Numbered from the stretch's first letter, positions 1 to 5,479 are shown. The stretch is DNA of 7,007 nucleotides from Microcoleaceae cyanobacterium UBA11344 (GCA_003483675.1 DMYK01000116.1:538-7544), one strand, 5' to 3'. Made by a program: numbers and translations. The notes: generated from the sequence alone by a model not told the origin.

Positions 1-410
1 GCGATCGCAGTTTCATCGGTTCCCAACTCCTGCAAGCAATGCCGGAACTAGCACCTGTCGCCGAAATTGTCAAGCATAAACTCGAACATTGGGACGGCAG
101 CGGCAAGCCCGACGGTTTGCGAGGCGCAGAGATACCGATTGCTTCCCGGATTTTGGGGTTAATCGCTTATTTTCAAGAGCTAACTCAAGCGCGAGGCGAT
201 CGTCCAGCTTTGAGTTTGACAGCAGCTTGGGAAAAGTGCCGATCGCACAGTGACACGATCTTCGATCCAGCCTTAGTCGAAACCCTCGGTAATGTAGTCA
301 GGCTGACAGAAATGGGTTTAATGGAGTTACCGAGCCGCCCCAGCCAATTGCCTAACGTCTGGTTGGAGGATTTGGGCGATCGCGCGATCGCAGCAACTTC
401 AGCATCTTAA
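1..410 (+). CDS. HD-GYP-related domain protein, C-terminal part (5' end outside window)
   Basis: The frame is open from base 3 to the TAA at 408-410, so only about the last 135 residues are seen. They match the C-terminal half of an HD-GYP domain, a family whose active members hydrolyse cyclic di-GMP: WDGSGKPDGLRG, then EIP, then SRILGL and a RGDRPAL stretch. Key positions are altered. The usual HHE before WDG reads KLE, the GYP signature reads GKP, and the VADVFDALT-like segment reads LIAYFQELT, losing both aspartates. The metal-binding set therefore looks incomplete, and the domain may bind or signal rather than hydrolyse (inference). Many such proteins carry an N-terminal receiver domain, but that part cannot be seen. 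Two adjacent HIP1 octamers lie near the 3' end. No clear terminator follows; a heptamer array begins directly after the stop. Family assignment is fairly sure; catalytic state is inferred. Confidence 0.8.
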   Translation, partial: DRSFIGSQLLQAMPELAPVAEIVKHKLEHWDGSGKPDGLRGAEIPIASRILGLIAYFQELTQARGDRPALSLTAAWEKCRSHSDTIFDPALVETLGNVVRLTEMGLMELPSRPSQLPNVWLEDLGDRAIAATSAS

Positions 411-412
411 AT

Positions 413-516
413 TAACTGTTAACTGTTGACTGACAACAAACAACTGAGCCCTTCGACTCCGCGAGCGGGCACCGCAACTAACAACTGACAACAAACGACA
501 AATGACAAATGACTAA
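413..516. repeat. STRR-type heptamer array split by a 27-bp dispersed repeat
   Basis: The array reads in clean 7-nt phase. 413-447 holds TAACTGT twice, TGACTGA, CAACAAA and CAACTGA. 475-516 holds CAACTAA, CAACTGA, CAACAAA, CGACAAA, TGACAAA and TGACTAA. Between them sits a GC-rich block (448-474) that belongs to a dispersed family also found near 1112 and 5749. The units resemble the cyanobacterial short tandemly repeated repetitive sequences, in particular STRR3 (CAACAGT). The last two units contain the start codon of the downstream pentapeptide-repeat gene. Confidence 0.85.
448..474 (-). repeat. Dispersed GC-rich repeat, copy A (inverted)
   Basis: Read on the minus strand, this block begins CGGTGCCCGCTCGCGGAGTC and continues with GAAGGGC. 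It is a diverged copy of the blocks at 1112-1140 and 5749-5776, which read GCGGCGCACGCTCGC, then CTAG or GTAG, then TCGAAGTGT. It sits exactly between two heptamer units, as if inserted into the array. Function unknown. Confidence 0.7.
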
Positions 517-1099
517 CATAGAAGCTATTTGCCAAGGCAAAATTAAAATGCTAGCCGGCTATCATCTAGCTGGCGCTGACTTATCGGGAGCCTCGCTCGC
601 TGATGCCGATTTGTCTCAAGCTAACTTGACAGGAGCCAATCTCGCCGGTGCAAATTTGCAACGAGCGATACTGCGAGCCAAACTCCGCGGCGCTGATTTG
701 AGCGGCGCAGACTTGCGAGGCGCAGATTTTCGCAATGCTGACTTGCGGGGAGCTTCCTTCACGAATGCTCAAGTGCGCGAGGCAAGTTTTGGGGGAGCCT
801 TTCTGGCTGGGGCGTCGATCGGGAATTTGGATTTGAGCGGTGTCGATTTTCGGGGCGCTGACTTGCGGGGCGCGCATCTGCGTCGGGCTATTTTGCACCA
901 CGCAGATTTGAGCAATGCCAATTTGTCGGGTGCTGATTTGTCGGGCGCTGATTTGGAGGAAGCTAATCTGAATGGAGCCGTGTTGCGGGGCGCTAACCTG
1001 ACGGGTGCTAATTTGCTCTGTGCTGCGATCGAACAAACCGTTTGGGATGGGGCATTACTCGATCGCACCTGCAAAGCAGGCACACCCCTCAGCCATTAA
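509..1099 (+). CDS. Pentapeptide-repeat protein
   Basis: This 196-residue protein consists almost wholly of tandem A(D/N)LXX pentapeptides from about residue 18 to 175, such as GADLSGADLRGADF and SNANLSGADL. Such repeats fold into a right-handed quadrilateral beta-helix. Cyanobacteria encode many of these proteins; most have no known biochemical role, and no partner domain is visible here. There is no signal peptide or membrane segment, so it is probably soluble. The C-terminal 25 residues (from about EQTVWDG) are not repetitive. ATG 509 is the first usable start: ATG 502 is out of frame and stops after four codons. It has no Shine-Dalgarno sequence and lies inside the heptamer array; Met14 (ATG 548) is an alternative. 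Long open frames on the opposite strand are artefacts of the repeat periodicity. Confidence 0.9.
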   Translation: MTNIEAICQGKIKMLAGYHLAGADLSGASLADADLSQANLTGANLAGANLQRAILRAKLRGADLSGADLRGADFRNADLRGASFTNAQVREASFGGAFLAGASIGNLDLSGVDFRGADLRGAHLRRAILHHADLSNANLSGADLSGADLEEANLNGAVLRGANLTGANLLCAAIEQTVWDGALLDRTCKAGTPLSH

Positions 1100-1111
1100 A
1101 CAATCAAAACT

Positions 1112-1140
1112 GCGGCGCACGCTCGCCTAGTCGAAGTGTT
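1112..1140 (+). repeat. Dispersed GC-rich repeat, copy B
   Basis: This block reads GCGGCGCACGCTCGC, CTAG, TCGAAGTGTT. It is almost identical to the block at 5749-5776 (one difference in the first 28 bases) and a diverged relative of the inverted block at 448-474. It lies 12 bp after the pentapeptide gene stop. It has no U-tract and is not a convincing terminator. Confidence 0.75.
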
Positions 1141-1200
1141 GTTTTCCATCCACACCCAGAAAATAATATCTGCTTATGATGTGAATAAGCACAAGCTATT

Positions 1201-1228
1201 TTAACAATTCTTAATAAGAGGTTATAAT
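1201..1228 (+). promoter_or_regulatory. Sigma70-type promoter for the DUF2993 gene
   Basis: TTAACA (1201-1206, one mismatch to TTGACA) is followed after 16 bp by a perfect TATAAT (1223-1228). Transcription would start near 1235-1237, giving a leader of about 20 nt before ATG 1256. The TATAAT overlaps an upstream ATG at 1227 that has its own AAGAGG (1216-1221). That ATG would not be transcribed from this promoter, which favours 1256 as the real start. A weaker -10-like TATGAT lies at 1175-1180. Prediction from consensus only. Confidence 0.55.
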
Positions 1229-1255
1229 GGCGACTGTAGATCAGCAAACGAATCA

Positions 1256-2011
1256 ATGGTAGCAGCTTTGTTTAGCGGTACATCCTTTCAAGGTCAAAGT
1301 GGCGATCGCCTTGTGAGCAAAGTAGCAGGAGCTGCGATCGCGGCCTTATTCAAACGTTCGGAAAAGGCCGAAGCCAACATCCGAGTCGAACCTGTGGCCA
1401 AACTATTACAGGGAAGCATCGACGGTTTCGACTTCGTGGGCAAAGGTATGTTGATGTATAATGGCCTCCGCATCGAAGTGATGGAACTCTACCTGCAAGC
1501 ACTCTCAATTGATTTTGGGGCGATTTTTGCAGGAAAAGTGAAATTGCGACAGCCTACCCAGGCGAACATGAGAATAGTCTTAAGTCAGTCAGATTTAACC
1601 ACCTCATTCAATACACCTTTTGTAGTTGAAAAACTCCAGAGACTGAATTACCAAGAACAATCTCTGCACTTTCAAAACACTGAAATCAGCTTCGGCACCG
1701 ACAAATCAATTCGGCTTCAGTCAGAGATTACAGTCGGCAATGCCAGCGAACCTGTCAACATAGATATTACAGCTCAATTGCAAGTAGAAGAGCGGCGCAA
1801 AATTCAATTTGTCAGCGTTACTTATGAAGGTGACGAGCAAGCCGCCGACTTGGGCAAAGCCTTAATTGCTCATGTAAATAGCTTGCTAGATTTAGACAAA
1901 TTTGCTCTCGAAGGCACTCAACTGCGAGTTGACAGGTGTCGAGTCCAAAACGACGAGCTGGTTTTTTACGGTTGGGCTGGCATAGATCAGTTCCCCGAAA
2001 GCAAGCGGTAA
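1256..2011 (+). CDS. DUF2993 (LmeA-like lipid-binding family) protein
   Basis: This 251-residue protein resembles cyanobacterial DUF2993 members in the order of its segments: GDRLVSKVAGAAIAALF, then IRVEPVAKLLQGSIDGF, a core with LSIDFGAIFAGKVKLRQPTQA, then the ALIAHVNSLLDLDKFALEG stretch near the C terminus. The family's founding mycobacterial member, LmeA, binds phospholipid and acts in envelope lipoglycan synthesis; cyanobacterial members are uncharacterised. No signal peptide is evident, so a cytoplasmic or peripheral location is more likely (inference). The start is the first ATG in an open frame that runs back to the stop at 1202, but it lacks a good ribosome binding site. The only strong one, AAGAGG (1216-1221), serves an overlapping 11-codon frame. 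A dispersed palindrome begins 2 bp after the stop, and a terminator follows at 2101-2124. Confidence 0.85.
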   Translation: MVAALFSGTSFQGQSGDRLVSKVAGAAIAALFKRSEKAEANIRVEPVAKLLQGSIDGFDFVGKGMLMYNGLRIEVMELYLQALSIDFGAIFAGKVKLRQPTQANMRIVLSQSDLTTSFNTPFVVEKLQRLNYQEQSLHFQNTEISFGTDKSIRLQSEITVGNASEPVNIDITAQLQVEERRKIQFVSVTYEGDEQAADLGKALIAHVNSLLDLDKFALEGTQLRVDRCRVQNDELVFYGWAGIDQFPESKR

Positions 2012-2013
2012 GC

Positions 2014-2034
2014 GGCCACGGCTTGCCGGTGGCC
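2014..2034. repeat. Palindromic dispersed repeat, copy 1
   Basis: GGCCAC (2014-2019) pairs with GTGGCC (2029-2034) around a GG/CC inner stem (2020-2021 with 2026-2027) and one bulged G. It is followed by CTA, as in copies 2 and 3. It begins two bases after the DUF2993 stop codon and could form in that mRNA's 3' end, but no U-tract adjoins it. Confidence 0.7.
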
Positions 2035-2100
2035 CTAGGGTGAGGTTTTTTGCTCTGAATTTTTCAGTTAGCAAATGTGATCAGTATGTTGTCAAAGAGG

Positions 2101-2124
2101 CCCGCACCGGCGGGTTTTGTTTTT
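2101..2124 (+). terminator. Rho-independent terminator after the DUF2993 gene
   Basis: CCCGC (2101-2105) and GCGGG (2110-2114) form a 5-bp GC stem with the loop ACCG, followed directly by TTTTGTTTTT (2115-2124). It lies 90 bp after the DUF2993 stop, with no other plus-strand gene between, so it most likely ends that transcript. It also separates that gene from the downstream DUF1816/tnpB locus. Confidence 0.7.
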
Positions 2125-2129
2125 GGGCA

Positions 2130-2148
2130 GACAGGGCATGCCGGTGTC
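2130..2148. repeat. Palindromic dispersed repeat, copy 2
   Basis: GACA (2130-2133) pairs with TGTC (2145-2148) around the palindrome GGCATGCC (2135-2142), and CCTAC follows. The layout matches copies 1 and 3, but the outer arms have changed together (GACA/TGTC in place of CCAC/GTGG), so pairing is kept while sequence drifts. Confidence 0.65.
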
Positions 2149-2263
2149 CCTACTATATTCGGGCGTATTTGGGAGAGTATTGGGGGGATTCTCGATCGGC
2201 TCAAAATCAGGACAGAGGTTGATTTCAGCCACCAAGTTACTTTGATATATTTCAAAAAATCAA

Positions 2264-2285
2264 TGGCCACGGCATAGCGATGGCC
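2264..2285. repeat. Palindromic dispersed repeat, copy 3
   Basis: GGCCA (2265-2269) pairs with TGGCC (2281-2285) around CGGCATAGCGA, followed by CTACG. It ends 7 bp before the AGAGG ribosome binding site of the interrupted DUF1816 gene, so it would lie in that gene's leader or promoter region. Confidence 0.65.
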
Positions 2286-2301
2286 CTACGACAGAGGAAA
2301 T

Positions 2302-2317
2302 ATGCTCGGATTTTATC
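2302..2317 (+). pseudogene. 5' fragment of DUF1816 gene, cut by the tnpB element
   Basis: ATG CTC GGA TTT TAT C follows AGAGG (2293-2297) with a 4-nt gap. The paralogue at 4005 starts in nearly the same way: CAGAGG, AAAT, ATGCTTGAATTT. Read on into the element, the frame stops at a TAG (2347-2349) after 15 codons. Joined to 3610 it continues as MLGFYLCIYFIALC, the hydrophobic start expected of the family. The exact joint is inferred from frame and length; 2314 or 2320 would also keep the frame. Confidence 0.65.
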
Positions 2318-2337
2318 GAAAAATTGGGTTTAAAACC

Positions 2338-2354
2338 TCCCCCTTCTAGGGGGA
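2338..2354 (+). repeat. Left-end subterminal hairpin of the tnpB element
   Basis: TCCCCCT pairs perfectly with AGGGGGA around the loop TCT (7-bp stem). It lies about 20 nt inside the proposed left end and 55 nt before the tnpB ATG, where TnpA-recognised hairpins lie in IS200/IS605 elements. Confidence 0.65.
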
Positions 2355-2408
2355 CTTTACATTTGTTTTGGGTTAGTTTACCATAGTAACTGTAGTTTGG
2401 CAAGTGCA

Positions 2409-3593
2409 ATGTTAAAAGCCTACAAGTACAGAATCTATCCGACTCAAGAGCAAGCAGTATTGCTTGCCAAGTCATTTGGATGTGTGCGCTGGTTTTACAA
2501 CTTGGCACTTAACCTAACCAGCGAAACTTACCAGAAGACAGGCAAGGGATTAAGTCGTAACGACATCATTAATTTGTTACCTTCCCTGAAAAACGAATAT
2601 GAATGGCTGACAGAACCGCCTTCTCAATGTTTGCAGCAGGTAGCCTTGGACTTGTCTAGCGCATTTCTGAACTTTTTCGAGAAACGGGCTAAATACCCAA
2701 ACTTTAAGAAAAAGGGACAAAAGCAATCTATTCGCTTTCCTCAACAAGTAAAACTAGATGCCGACTATCTCACGTTGCCAAAGCTGGGTAAAGTTTACTG
2801 CAAGGTGTCTCGACTACCAGAAGGAAAGCTCAAATCTATTACGGTGTCACTGACTCCATCTGGTGAATACTACGCTGCTTGTCTGTATGATGACGGCAAG
2901 GATAAGCCTGTTTCATCATCAGAAGGCAAGGCTGTTGGCGTAGATATGGGAATAAATCACTACGCTATTACTAGCGATGGAACTAAACATGGCAACCCCA
3001 AATATTACCGGAAATATGAAATTAAGCTGACCAAGAAACAGAAGCAACTTAGCCGCAAACAGAAGGGATCTAAAAATCGAAATAAAGCACGAATTAAAGT
3101 GGCTTCGGTTCACCAGAAAATTACTAGATGTCGAGAAGATTTTCTACAGAAACTAAGTCGTAAATTAGTTGACGAAAACCAAGTCATTGTCGTAGAGAAT
3201 CTAGCAGTTAAAAACCTGGTCAAAAACCACAAGCTAGCTAAATCTATTAGCGATGCTGGATGGGGGCAATTTTGCACCATGTTGAAATACAAGGCGGAAT
3301 GGGTAGGGAAAATTTACATTGAGGTGGACAGGTTTTTCCCTAGCTCAAAAACCTGTAGCCACTGCTTACATCAAGTAGACAATCTCAATTTAGATATTCG
3401 TAGCTGGCAGTGTCCTAAATGTCAAACGATACATGACAGGGACATTAACGCCGCTGTGAATATCCGCGACGAAGGTTTACGACTTTTGGCGGGAGGGCAT
3501 CTCGCTACCGCTTCTGGAGAAAGAGTAAGACCAAGTAAAGGCACTGCTTTTACAAGGCGTTTTTCTGCGAAGGAAGAATCCCCACGCCTTTAG
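2409..3593 (+). CDS. tnpB: TnpB, RNA-guided endonuclease of an IS200/IS605-type element
   Basis: This 394-residue protein begins MLKAYKYRIYPT, the usual TnpB start. An in-frame TTG at 2397 would add four residues but is less likely. The N-terminal helical domain carries FGCVRWFYNLAL. The RuvC-like catalytic residues appear intact: Asp179 in VGVDMG, Glu263 in VVENLAV and Asp345 in HDRDINAA. Between the last two lies a zinc finger with Cys316/Cys319 (CSHC) and Cys335/Cys338 (CPKC). Length is typical, with no frameshift. Characterised TnpB proteins use a right-end RNA (omega/reRNA) to cut DNA beside a short target-adjacent motif, which helps the element persist after excision. The stop codon lies inside the right-end hairpin. 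No strong ribosome binding site precedes the ATG. Activity is inferred from intact motifs. Confidence 0.92.
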   Translation: MLKAYKYRIYPTQEQAVLLAKSFGCVRWFYNLALNLTSETYQKTGKGLSRNDIINLLPSLKNEYEWLTEPPSQCLQQVALDLSSAFLNFFEKRAKYPNFKKKGQKQSIRFPQQVKLDADYLTLPKLGKVYCKVSRLPEGKLKSITVSLTPSGEYYAACLYDDGKDKPVSSSEGKAVGVDMGINHYAITSDGTKHGNPKYYRKYEIKLTKKQKQLSRKQKGSKNRNKARIKVASVHQKITRCREDFLQKLSRKLVDENQVIVVENLAVKNLVKNHKLAKSISDAGWGQFCTMLKYKAEWVGKIYIEVDRFFPSSKTCSHCLHQVDNLNLDIRSWQCPKCQTIHDRDINAAVNIRDEGLRLLAGGHLATASGERVRPSKGTAFTRRFSAKEESPRL

Positions 3594-3625
3594 GCTGGGG
3601 AGTTGTCAATCTGTATCTACTTCAT
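3490..3625 (+). ncRNA. Predicted reRNA (omega RNA) of TnpB with guide in the flank
   Basis: In characterised TnpB systems the guide RNA scaffold comes from the 3' end of tnpB and the right end, and the guide is the flanking DNA just past the element. Here the scaffold would end at 3609 with the hairpin CCCCA-C-GCC/GGC-TGGGG (3580-3600). The guide would start at 3610 with TCTGTATCTACTTCAT, which is DUF1816 coding sequence. The 5' limit given is arbitrary, and expression cannot be judged from sequence. Confidence 0.45.
3580..3600 (+). repeat. Right-end subterminal hairpin of the tnpB element
   Basis: CCCCA (3580-3584) pairs with TGGGG (3596-3600), and GCC (3586-3588) with GGC (3593-3595), leaving C3585 bulged and TTTA as loop. 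GAAT lies directly 5' and TCAA six bases 3', matching the IS608 right-end plan of guide, hairpin and cleavage site. The tnpB stop TAG (3591-3593) is in the loop and stem. Confidence 0.75.
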
Positions 3626-3884
3626 AGCCTTGTGCCTGCTTGCAGCGCCTCGCCGCCGCAGGAGACAAGAGAAATGGTGGGTAGAAATTGTCACAGATTT
3701 GCCCCGCTGTACCTACTATTTTGGCCCTTTTGACAGCGACAAAGAAGCCTCAACTAATACTCCGGGCTACATCGAAGACTTGGACAGCGAAGGAGCCCAG
3801 AGGCTTAGCATCCGCATCCAACAGTGTCAGCCTTCCAAACTCACCCTTTGCGACAGTGAACAGTTAGATGGTGTTGCTGCTTAA
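3610..3884 (+). pseudogene. DUF1816 gene, main part, separated from its start by the tnpB element
   Basis: The frame encodes CIYFIALCLLAAP, a short hydrophobic N-terminal segment, then RRRRR, then the DUF1816 core: EKWWVEIVTD, CTYYFGPFDS, KEA, GYIEDLDSEGAQ. DUF1816 is a small, mainly cyanobacterial family of unknown function. With the 5' fragment at 2302-2317 the protein would be 96 residues, against 95 for the paralogue at 4005-4292. The body has no internal stop, so the insertion may be recent or the gene may still be expressed. An in-frame TTG at 3603, inside the element's right end and just after GGGGAG, could start a 93-residue version that keeps the hydrophobic segment. That TTG lies ten bases after the tnpB stop, so reinitiation is possible. 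I call it disrupted, with altered expression as the alternative. Confidence 0.75.
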
Positions 3885-3994
3885 GAGTGTAGCAACTGTC
3901 AAAAAATATCGGGTTCAAATCAGCATTTAGGACGATTCGATCGCTCCCGTGGCCCTGGTAAATTGAGAATGGTAGGAACTACTTAAATTTTCCC

Positions 3995-3999
3995 AGAGG
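3995..3999 (+). promoter_or_regulatory. Ribosome binding site of the DUF1816 paralogue
   Basis: AGAGG stands five bases before ATG 4005. The stretch CAGAGGTAAATATGCT is nearly the same as CAGAGGAAATATGCT before the split DUF1816 gene at 2302. This supports both start calls and shows that the translation start region was duplicated with the gene. Confidence 0.75.
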
Positions 4000-4004
4000 T
4001 AAAT

Positions 4005-4292
4005 ATGCTTGAATTTCCAGTTGTTATGTTTGGTCTGTTTTTGCTTGCCTTGTGGGTGCTAGCTAAACCTGCTAGCAGTAGCAGAAATCGACAGGGCGAG
4101 TGGTGGTTAGAAGTTCGTACAGATTCGCCCAAGAGTACCCACCTCTATGGCCCCTATAACAGTAGAGAGGAAACTGTTAAAAAATCGACCGACTACATCA
4201 AAAAGCTAGAGAACGACGGAGCTAACGAATTTAAAACCGAGATCATACACGATAGCCAACTTACTGAGATAAGAGCTAGCGAAGAATCTTGA
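4005..4292 (+). CDS. DUF1816 domain protein, intact paralogue
   Basis: This 95-residue protein starts with a hydrophobic segment (MLEFPVVMFGLFLLALWVLA, residues 1-20). A polar serine/arginine linker follows, then the DUF1816 core: GEWWLEVRTD, THLYGPYNS, DYIKKLENDGAN. The hydrophobic start could be a membrane anchor or uncleaved signal, leaving the small domain on one face of a membrane (inference). The DUF1816 core occurs in small cyanobacterial proteins; no reaction is known. It lies 120 bp after the interrupted paralogue in the same direction, so the two look like a tandem duplication whose sequences have diverged strongly apart from the core and start region. The start is secure because of the AGAGG at 3995-3999. 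A hairpin at 4382-4406 lies downstream and may limit read-through into the opposing dnaJ-type gene. Confidence 0.85.
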   Translation: MLEFPVVMFGLFLLALWVLAKPASSSRNRQGEWWLEVRTDSPKSTHLYGPYNSREETVKKSTDYIKKLENDGANEFKTEIIHDSQLTEIRASEES

Positions 4293-4381
4293 GCGTCTGG
4301 TTTGAAACTGCAAATTAGGGGCGAATCAAACTTGACTTGTTAACAGGGTTTTTGGCAAATGACAGCGCAATTGCACGAACT

Positions 4382-4406
4382 AGGGACACAGCCTTGTTGT
4401 GTCCCT
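4382..4406. repeat. Hairpin between converging genes, possible terminator and relative of the palindromic repeat
   Basis: AGGGACACA (4382-4390) pairs perfectly with TGTGTCCCT (4398-4406) around GCCTTGT. CTTGAATTTTT follows on the plus strand, giving a weak U-rich tail at 4413-4417. It lies between the 3' ends of the DUF1816 gene (+) and the DnaJ-type gene (-). Its sequence resembles the palindromic repeats at 2014, 2130 and 2264. It may act as a terminator or be only a dispersed repeat. Confidence 0.5.
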
Positions 4407-4457
4407 CTTGAATTTTTCAGAAATGCGAGGATTTGGGTGTGACCAATGTTAGCTCGT

Positions 4458-5471
4458 TTAAAGCAGCATTTGGTTGAGATTACTGCGAGGATTAAAAGTA
4501 CGATTTGTCTTGATTTTTTCATAGCACTCGCGATCGACAGTGGTGAGTTCTTTCGGCGGCACGATCGCAATTTTGACTAACAAATCAGTGCGTTCATCTT
4601 TCTTCGGTTTCGGCCATCCTTTCCCCCGCAACCGCAAAGACTGACCCGATCGAATCCCCGCTGGAAACTTTACAGTAATCATACCTTCTGGAGCCGGCAC
4701 TTCAATCAATGCTCCCAGCACCGCTTCATCTGGAGTTATCGGCACTTCGCAGACCAAATTTTCCCCCTCAAACTGGAAGAAAGGATGAGGCAGAACTTCT
4801 AATTTTAGATACAAATCTCCCTGCTGCTTCGTGTACGGGTCAACTTGACCTTTGCCTTTTACCCGAATTTTGCTGCCGGTTTTCACTCCCGCTGGAATCG
4901 AAACTTCGCCCGTGGCGACTCCCTTGGAAGTCCCACGAAATGCTTCCCCCAGAGTCAGGGAAATAGCCACCTCGGTGTCGAGAGAAGTGCTGGTGGCGCG
5001 GTTTTCCGAGCCCGCAAAATCTTCAAATCCGCCAAAACCAGTCGGCCCGCCGGTGCTAGTGCGGTAGTTGCTGTAATTCCATTTCCCGCTGCGGCCAGCA
5101 CCGGCATCAGCACCGCCCGCCCGGCCAAGCAACACATTGATAAATTCATCAAAACTGCCGTACTGGCTGAAGTCAACGCCGCCAAAGTCTACAGCAGTAC
5201 CGCCCCCGCCTGGCCATCCGCCTGGAGTGGTAGCAGCTTGCTTCCAGTATTGACCGTATTGGTCATATTTTTGGCGTTTTTCTGGGTCTGCTAAAACTTC
5301 GTAGGCTTCGTTAACTTCTTTAAAACGAGCTTCGGCTTCTTTCTTACCAGGGTTCATATCCGGGTGATATTTCCGGGCTAGTTTGCGAAAAGTTTTTTTA
5401 ATCTCATCAGCGTTGGCGGTTTTCGTGAGTCCCAGAATTGCGTAATAGTCTTTAAAATCAGTTGCAGCCAT
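4458..5471 (-). CDS. DnaJ-family co-chaperone, class B (CbpA-like, no zinc finger)
   Basis: This 337-residue protein opens with a J domain (about residues 8-73: [17 protein letters not shown] with the HPD motif at 36-38, [19 protein letters not shown]). The HPD loop is what stimulates DnaK ATPase. A glycine-rich linker follows (about 84-165), then the two C-terminal substrate-binding beta domains (about 167-320: [52 protein letters not shown]). The cysteine repeats of class A DnaJ are absent, so this is the CbpA/class B type; length is typical. It would act in the cytosol with DnaK in folding or holding clients. ATG 5471 has a strong ribosome binding site, AGAGGAG (5480-5486). Three TAGTTGT heptamers stand just upstream of it. 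No CIRCE element is seen, so heat-shock control by HrcA is not supported. Confidence 0.93.
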   Translation of the reverse strand: MAATDFKDYYAILGLTKTANADEIKKTFRKLARKYHPDMNPGKKEAEARFKEVNEAYEVLADPEKRQKYDQYGQYWKQAATTPGGWPGGGGTAVDFGGVDFSQYGSFDEFINVLLGRAGGADAGAGRSGKWNYSNYRTSTGGPTGFGGFEDFAGSENRATSTSLDTEVAISLTLGEAFRGTSKGVATGEVSIPAGVKTGSKIRVKGKGQVDPYTKQQGDLYLKLEVLPHPFFQFEGENLVCEVPITPDEAVLGALIEVPAPEGMITVKFPAGIRSGQSLRLRGKGWPKPKKDERTDLLVKIAIVPPKELTTVDRECYEKIKTNRTFNPRSNLNQMLL

Positions 5472-5479
5472 TAATCAAT

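Larger units (their letters stand above)
2012..2301. other. Gene-free spacer between the DUF2993 and split DUF1816 genes
   Basis: I see no credible gene here. The stretch holds three copies of a palindromic dispersed repeat (2014-2034, 2130-2148, 2264-2285), a rho-independent terminator (2101-2124), and the ribosome binding site AGAGG (2293-2297) of the split DUF1816 gene. Short open frames on both strands translate the palindromes and vary only with the repeats. Confidence 0.7.
2318..3609 (+). mobile_element. tnpB-only IS200/IS605-type insertion element (IS1341-like)
   Basis: The element is about 1.29 kb and carries tnpB without a tnpA transposase in this window, so it would need TnpA supplied in trans. 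As expected for the family, it has subterminal hairpins and no terminal inverted repeats. The left hairpin is at 2338-2354. The right hairpin is at 3580-3600, directly preceded by GAAT (3576-3579) and followed by TCAA (3606-3609). GAAT and TCAA are the right guide and right cleavage tetranucleotides of IS608. The left boundary is inferred because excision restores a 96-codon DUF1816 gene; the flank there reads ATTTTATC, so the target is T-rich. I could not identify the left guide with confidence, and the left end may be off by a few bases. Confidence 0.75.

Noticed and set aside
581..1083. Two long open frames on the minus strand opposite the pentapeptide-repeat gene
   Set aside because: The repeat periodicity of the real gene removes stops from the other strand; their translations are low-complexity shadows rich in Q, I and S or K, S and A.
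2040..2277. Small open frames on both strands in the spacer before the tnpB element
   Set aside because: They translate the palindromic repeats and the terminator, have no ribosome sites, and overlap each other in several registers.
2397..2408. TTG start for tnpB adding four residues
   Set aside because: TnpB proteins typically begin M-K/L-KAYKYRIYP; the ATG at 2409 gives exactly that start.
4709..5294. Plus-strand open frames opposite the DnaJ-family gene
   Set aside because: They are antisense to a clear J-domain protein with typical coding pattern and show no recognisable domain.
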